Assembly: GCA_015662405.1 (NCBI GenBank)
Contig: DQUE01000142.1
Span: 1-8,468, forward strand
Origin: Sulfurimonas autotrophica
GTDB lineage: Bacteria; Campylobacterota; Campylobacteria; Campylobacterales; Sulfurimonadaceae
Direction of reading: 5' to 3'
Length of the DNA stretch: 8,468 bases
Below the pieces are notes generated by a model. It did not search any database. It saw only the letters and a program-made list of their open reading frames with translations, and was not told the origin of the DNA. The position numbers and the translations under genes are program-made. Each line of letters starts with the position of its first letter. Positions within the stretch are counted from its first letter, which is position 1. Below, piece by piece: positions 6,738 through 8,468 of this stretch.

Positions 6738-7391
6738 ATGAATCTTTTGAAGCTTTTTTCTCAAAGCTTTTGACTGCGGTAAATAGTGTGCAACCAATGC
6801 ATGAAACTCTTTTGAATGATTCATATGCACAAGATGGGCAAGTTCATGCACTATAACATAATCGATAAGCTCTTTTTTTATCTTTATCAGCTGTGTATTG
6901 AGTGTAATTACTTTAGTAGAGCTACAACTCCCCCATCTACTTTTCATCTTTCTAAATTTTAAGACTGCAAACTCTAAGTTCATGATTCTTGCAAAGTGCT
7001 CTACTCTGTGTGGCAGATACTCAGATGACATATATTTATAAAAATCATCATAGGCTGCTAAAATTTTTTTCATATCAAAGCTTTTTAAACGTTGTAGCTT
7101 ATTACGTAAATATACTGCTTCACTACTCTCAATCGTATAAATTTCACCAAAGATAAGCACTTCATTTGCAAGGTTTATCTCTACTTGTTGATTTGAAGTG
7201 TTTTTATGAAGTTGCTTTCTGATCCAGGACTCTTTTTTATAAAAAAAGTCTCTTGCATAGGATTTGTCTTTATGTGGTGTTTTTATTACTATAGTGGAAT
7301 CATGATACACTTTGATATAGCTGTGTTTTAAGTGTGGTGCATAGATATACTCAGCCTCTAATTCTTTACATGTAAGGATAGTTTTATTCAT
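6726..7391 (-). CDS. YgjP-type (DUF45) zinc metallopeptidase-like protein
   Basis: A 221-residue cytoplasmic protein without signal or membrane segment. The C-terminal half is the YgjP-like metallopeptidase domain. MKSRWGSCSS (Arg152-Trp153-Gly-Ser-Cys156) is the family's hallmark RWGSC loop. LIDYVIVHELAHLVHMNHSK contains the zinc motif H182-E183-x-x-H186, with a third likely ligand at His192 (HExxH-x5-H). The N-terminal 100 residues are the family's beta-rich lead-in and a helical segment. Natural substrates of this family are poorly known to me. The ATG at 7391 overlaps the end of queC by 8 bases and lacks a clear Shine-Dalgarno site, so it is probably translated by coupling to queC. The 3' end overlaps the opposing glycoside hydrolase-like gene by 12 bases, leaving no room for an intergenic terminator. 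Confidence 0.93.
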   Translation of the reverse strand: MNKTILTCKELEAEYIYAPHLKHSYIKVYHDSTIVIKTPHKDKSYARDFFYKKESWIRKQLHKNTSNQQVEINLANEVLIFGEIYTIESSEAVYLRNKLQRLKSFDMKKILAAYDDFYKYMSSEYLPHRVEHFARIMNLEFAVLKFRKMKSRWGSCSSTKVITLNTQLIKIKKELIDYVIVHELAHLVHMNHSKEFHALVAHYLPQSKALRKKLQKIHLSA

Positions 7392-8052
7392 AGATGATTG
7401 GATCGCTTACACCTGCCATTGTAAAACCATTCAAGCGAAGTCTGCAACTGTCACAAACTCCACAAGCCTTTTCTTCATTTTTATAGCAACTCCAAGTAAG
7501 TTCTAGTGGAACATGTAACTTTAGTGCCTCTTGTACAATTTGAGATTTTTTCAGGTGCACTAAGGGCATTTTGATCTCTATGGTAGTTTCCTCTTTTGTA
7601 CCAAGATTAATCGCTTTTTGCATAGCTGTAATATACTCTTCTCTACAATCAGGATATCCACTGCTATCTTCTTCAACAACACCAATACTAATAACCTGCG
7701 CACCCTCTTTTTCAGCAATTGCCGCAGCCATAGAGAGAAATATACCGTTTCTAAATGGTACATAGGTTACAGGAATCCCCTCTTCTACACCATTTGTAGG
7801 TACTGTTATATTTTTATCTGTTAATGCAGAAGCACCAAGTTGCTTAAAAAAGTCCAAATCCAAAATATATTTCTTCTTTACATGTAAGCTTGCACATATA
7901 TTTTCAAAACATTCCAACTCTTTGTTTTGTGTTCTTTGGTTATAGTTAAAATGAACAGCAATAATTTCATATCCCTCTTTTTGCATCATATAAGCACTTA
8001 AAGTAGAGTCCATGCCACCACTCATTATGCATATAGCTTGCTTCATCTTCAA
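7384..8052 (-). CDS. queC: 7-cyano-7-deazaguanine synthase QueC
   Basis: Converts 7-carboxy-7-deazaguanine to preQ0 with ATP and ammonia, a step of queuosine tRNA modification in the cytoplasm. With the TTG 8052 start it has 222 residues, normal for the family. The PP-loop ATP motif SGGMDST is at residues 11-17. Next come HFNYNQRTQNKE, then TYVPFRNGIFLSMAAAIA and SSGYPDCREEYI, all family landmarks. The zinc site is C189-x7-C197-x2-C200-x2-C203 in SCYKNEEKACGVCDSC. Start choice: TTG 8052 has AAGAG (8065-8061) eight bases upstream; ATG 8046 gives a protein two residues shorter but has poor spacing. The frame stays open to ATG 8100, but that codon lies just after a TATAAT -10 element and probably before the transcription start, and its extra 16 residues match nothing in QueC. 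The gene overlaps the downstream metallopeptidase gene by 8 bases. Confidence 0.95.
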   Translation of the reverse strand: MKMKQAICIMSGGMDSTLSAYMMQKEGYEIIAVHFNYNQRTQNKELECFENICASLHVKKKYILDLDFFKQLGASALTDKNITVPTNGVEEGIPVTYVPFRNGIFLSMAAAIAEKEGAQVISIGVVEEDSSGYPDCREEYITAMQKAINLGTKEETTIEIKMPLVHLKKSQIVQEALKLHVPLELTWSCYKNEEKACGVCDSCRLRLNGFTMAGVSDPIIYE

Positions 8053-8102
8053 ACAATTATCTCTTTTTTTGTGTTGCATATCTTTAGTTTTACGCCTCAT
8101 TT

Positions 8103-8108
8103 ATTATA
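8103..8108 (-). promoter_or_regulatory. Probable -10 element of the queC promoter
   Basis: On the minus strand, bases 8108 to 8103 read TATAAT, a perfect -10 hexamer in an AT-rich context. No convincing -35 hexamer stands 16-18 bases upstream. That is common for sigma70 promoters in Campylobacterota, which rely on the -10 and AT-rich upstream sequence. Transcription would begin around 8096, giving a leader of about 44 bases to the queC TTG start. Confidence 0.5.
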
Positions 8109-8127
8109 TAGTTTAAAAATTTTTGAC

Positions 8128-8143
8128 AGAGCTTTTAAGCTCT
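8128..8143. repeat. Short palindrome upstream of queC promoter
   Basis: AGAGCT (8128-8133) and AGCTCT (8138-8143) form a perfect 6-base inverted repeat around TTTA. Relative to the inferred queC transcription start it lies at about -32 to -47, overlapping the position of a -35 element. It could be an operator. No T-run follows on either strand, which argues against an intrinsic terminator. Chance occurrence is possible. Confidence 0.35.
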
Positions 8144-8234
8144 TATCTAAGCACTCTTTTTGCTACCTAATAGCCTCGCAAAAGCTTTTACATAAATCCT
8201 ACTATTTGTTCTGACTAGATTTTTTAATGGATCG

Positions 8235-8264
8235 AAAAAGAGTATCTCAACATTTTTAGGATAC
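8235..8264 (-). terminator. Possible weak intrinsic terminator of the porin gene
   Basis: On the minus strand, five bases after the porin stop, GTATC (8264-8260) pairs with GATAC (8246-8242). After one C-A mismatch, three more pairs (U-G, A-U, A-U) close a five-base loop. The stem is followed by TCTTTTT (8241-8235). Placement right after a stop codon fits a terminator, but the stem is short and AT-rich. Confidence 0.4.
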
Positions 8265-8268
8265 AAGA

Positions 8269-8468
8269 CTAAAAATTATAGTTTACTATGAGTCTATACT
8301 CATCCCAGCCAGTATCTCTGCCTACAGTAGCTTCAGCAAATTTTCTTGGGAAGTTTCCACGGAAACGAAGTTGTAGATTTTTTATAGAGACTGGATAGTA
8401 TTTGATGTCAAAACCAGCTTCAGTAGCAGTTCTCTCAACTCCATAACCACTATTTGCATCTATATCAA
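8269..8468 (-). CDS. Outer-membrane porin-like beta-barrel, C-terminal fragment (5' part outside window)
   Basis: The minus-strand frame is open from the window edge to TAG at 8271-8269 and shows the last 65 codons. The fragment has alternating polar/hydrophobic strands typical of a transmembrane beta-barrel: GFDIKYYPV, LQLRFRGNF, and a final strand DEYRLIVNYNF ending in a C-terminal phenylalanine, the signal recognised by the outer-membrane assembly machinery. The style fits the OprD-like/major porins of Campylobacterota, which pass ions and small solutes. The exact family cannot be settled from the tail. It lies upstream of queC on the same strand but is separated from it by about 216 bases containing a candidate terminator and the queC promoter, so the two are probably independent units. 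Confidence 0.75.
   Translation of the reverse strand, partial: DIDANSGYGVERTATEAGFDIKYYPVSIKNLQLRFRGNFPRKFAEATVGRDTGWDEYRLIVNYNF

Noticed and set aside
6750..6771. AAGCTTT / AAAGCTT hairpin followed by TTTT as terminator for the glycoside hydrolase-like gene
   Set aside because: The stem has only two GC pairs, the T-run is part of the stem, and the sequence lies in the coding region of the metallopeptidase; too weak to call.
7571..7824. Plus-strand open frames antisense to queC
   Set aside because: Both cover conserved QueC motifs on the other strand and have no independent signals.
8123..8151. Plus-strand TTGACA with TCTAAG 17 bases downstream as a promoter
   Set aside because: The -35 is perfect but the -10 is poor, and the only thing downstream is the antisense of the porin 3' end; probably chance, though an antisense RNA cannot be excluded.
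8144..8268. RNA gene or riboswitch in the porin-queC gap
   Set aside because: No cloverleaf, no recognisable riboswitch core; several small hairpins are possible, but AT-rich sequence produces these readily.

Overview
The window is AT-rich, densely packed bacterial DNA. Everything points to a Campylobacterota (epsilonproteobacterial) chromosome, most likely a Sulfurimonas-like free-living member. The reasons are the neighbourhood fbp - small Cys-rich protein - metG - Mur-like protein, which I recall from Campylobacter/Sulfurimonas genomes, secretion signals ending in 'SLYA', heavy Ile/Lys/Phe use, and an outer-membrane porin tail. The genus is inference. I see no phage, transposon, CRISPR, tRNA or rRNA; this looks like core chromosome.

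Left part, plus strand (1-3741): the 3' end of class 1 fructose-1,6-bisphosphatase (fbp) overlaps a 68-residue protein with four cysteines. A 62-base gap carrying a good sigma70-type promoter precedes metG (TTG start), which encodes methionyl-tRNA synthetase with a C-terminal tRNA-binding domain. metG overlaps by 4 bases a 337-residue protein whose N-terminus resembles MurE/MurF but whose ATP-binding P-loop is eroded.

Middle, plus strand (3786-6737): a secreted YceI-family protein abuts, with no intervening base, a Tat-exported TRAP-type substrate-binding protein that also has a lipobox-like cysteine. No TRAP membrane subunits are in the window. A secreted protein follows, with a carboxypeptidase-regulatory-like domain and a DUF4015-type putative glycoside hydrolase barrel. 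Its TTG start and Shine-Dalgarno sequence can pair with the end of the preceding gene.

Right part, minus strand (6726-8468): queC (7-cyano-7-deazaguanine synthase, queuosine precursor pathway) overlaps by 8 bases a YgjP-type metallopeptidase gene. That gene converges on the glycoside hydrolase gene and overlaps it by 12 bases. Upstream of queC lie a perfect TATAAT -10 element, a short palindrome, a probable weak terminator, and the last 65 codons of an outer-membrane porin that runs off the window.

I found no clearly new multi-gene system. The best leads are the degenerate Mur-like protein coupled to metG, the conserved-looking Cys-motif small protein, the orphan Tat/lipobox TRAP binding protein fused in operon with YceI, and the long-range helix over the glycoside hydrolase start.
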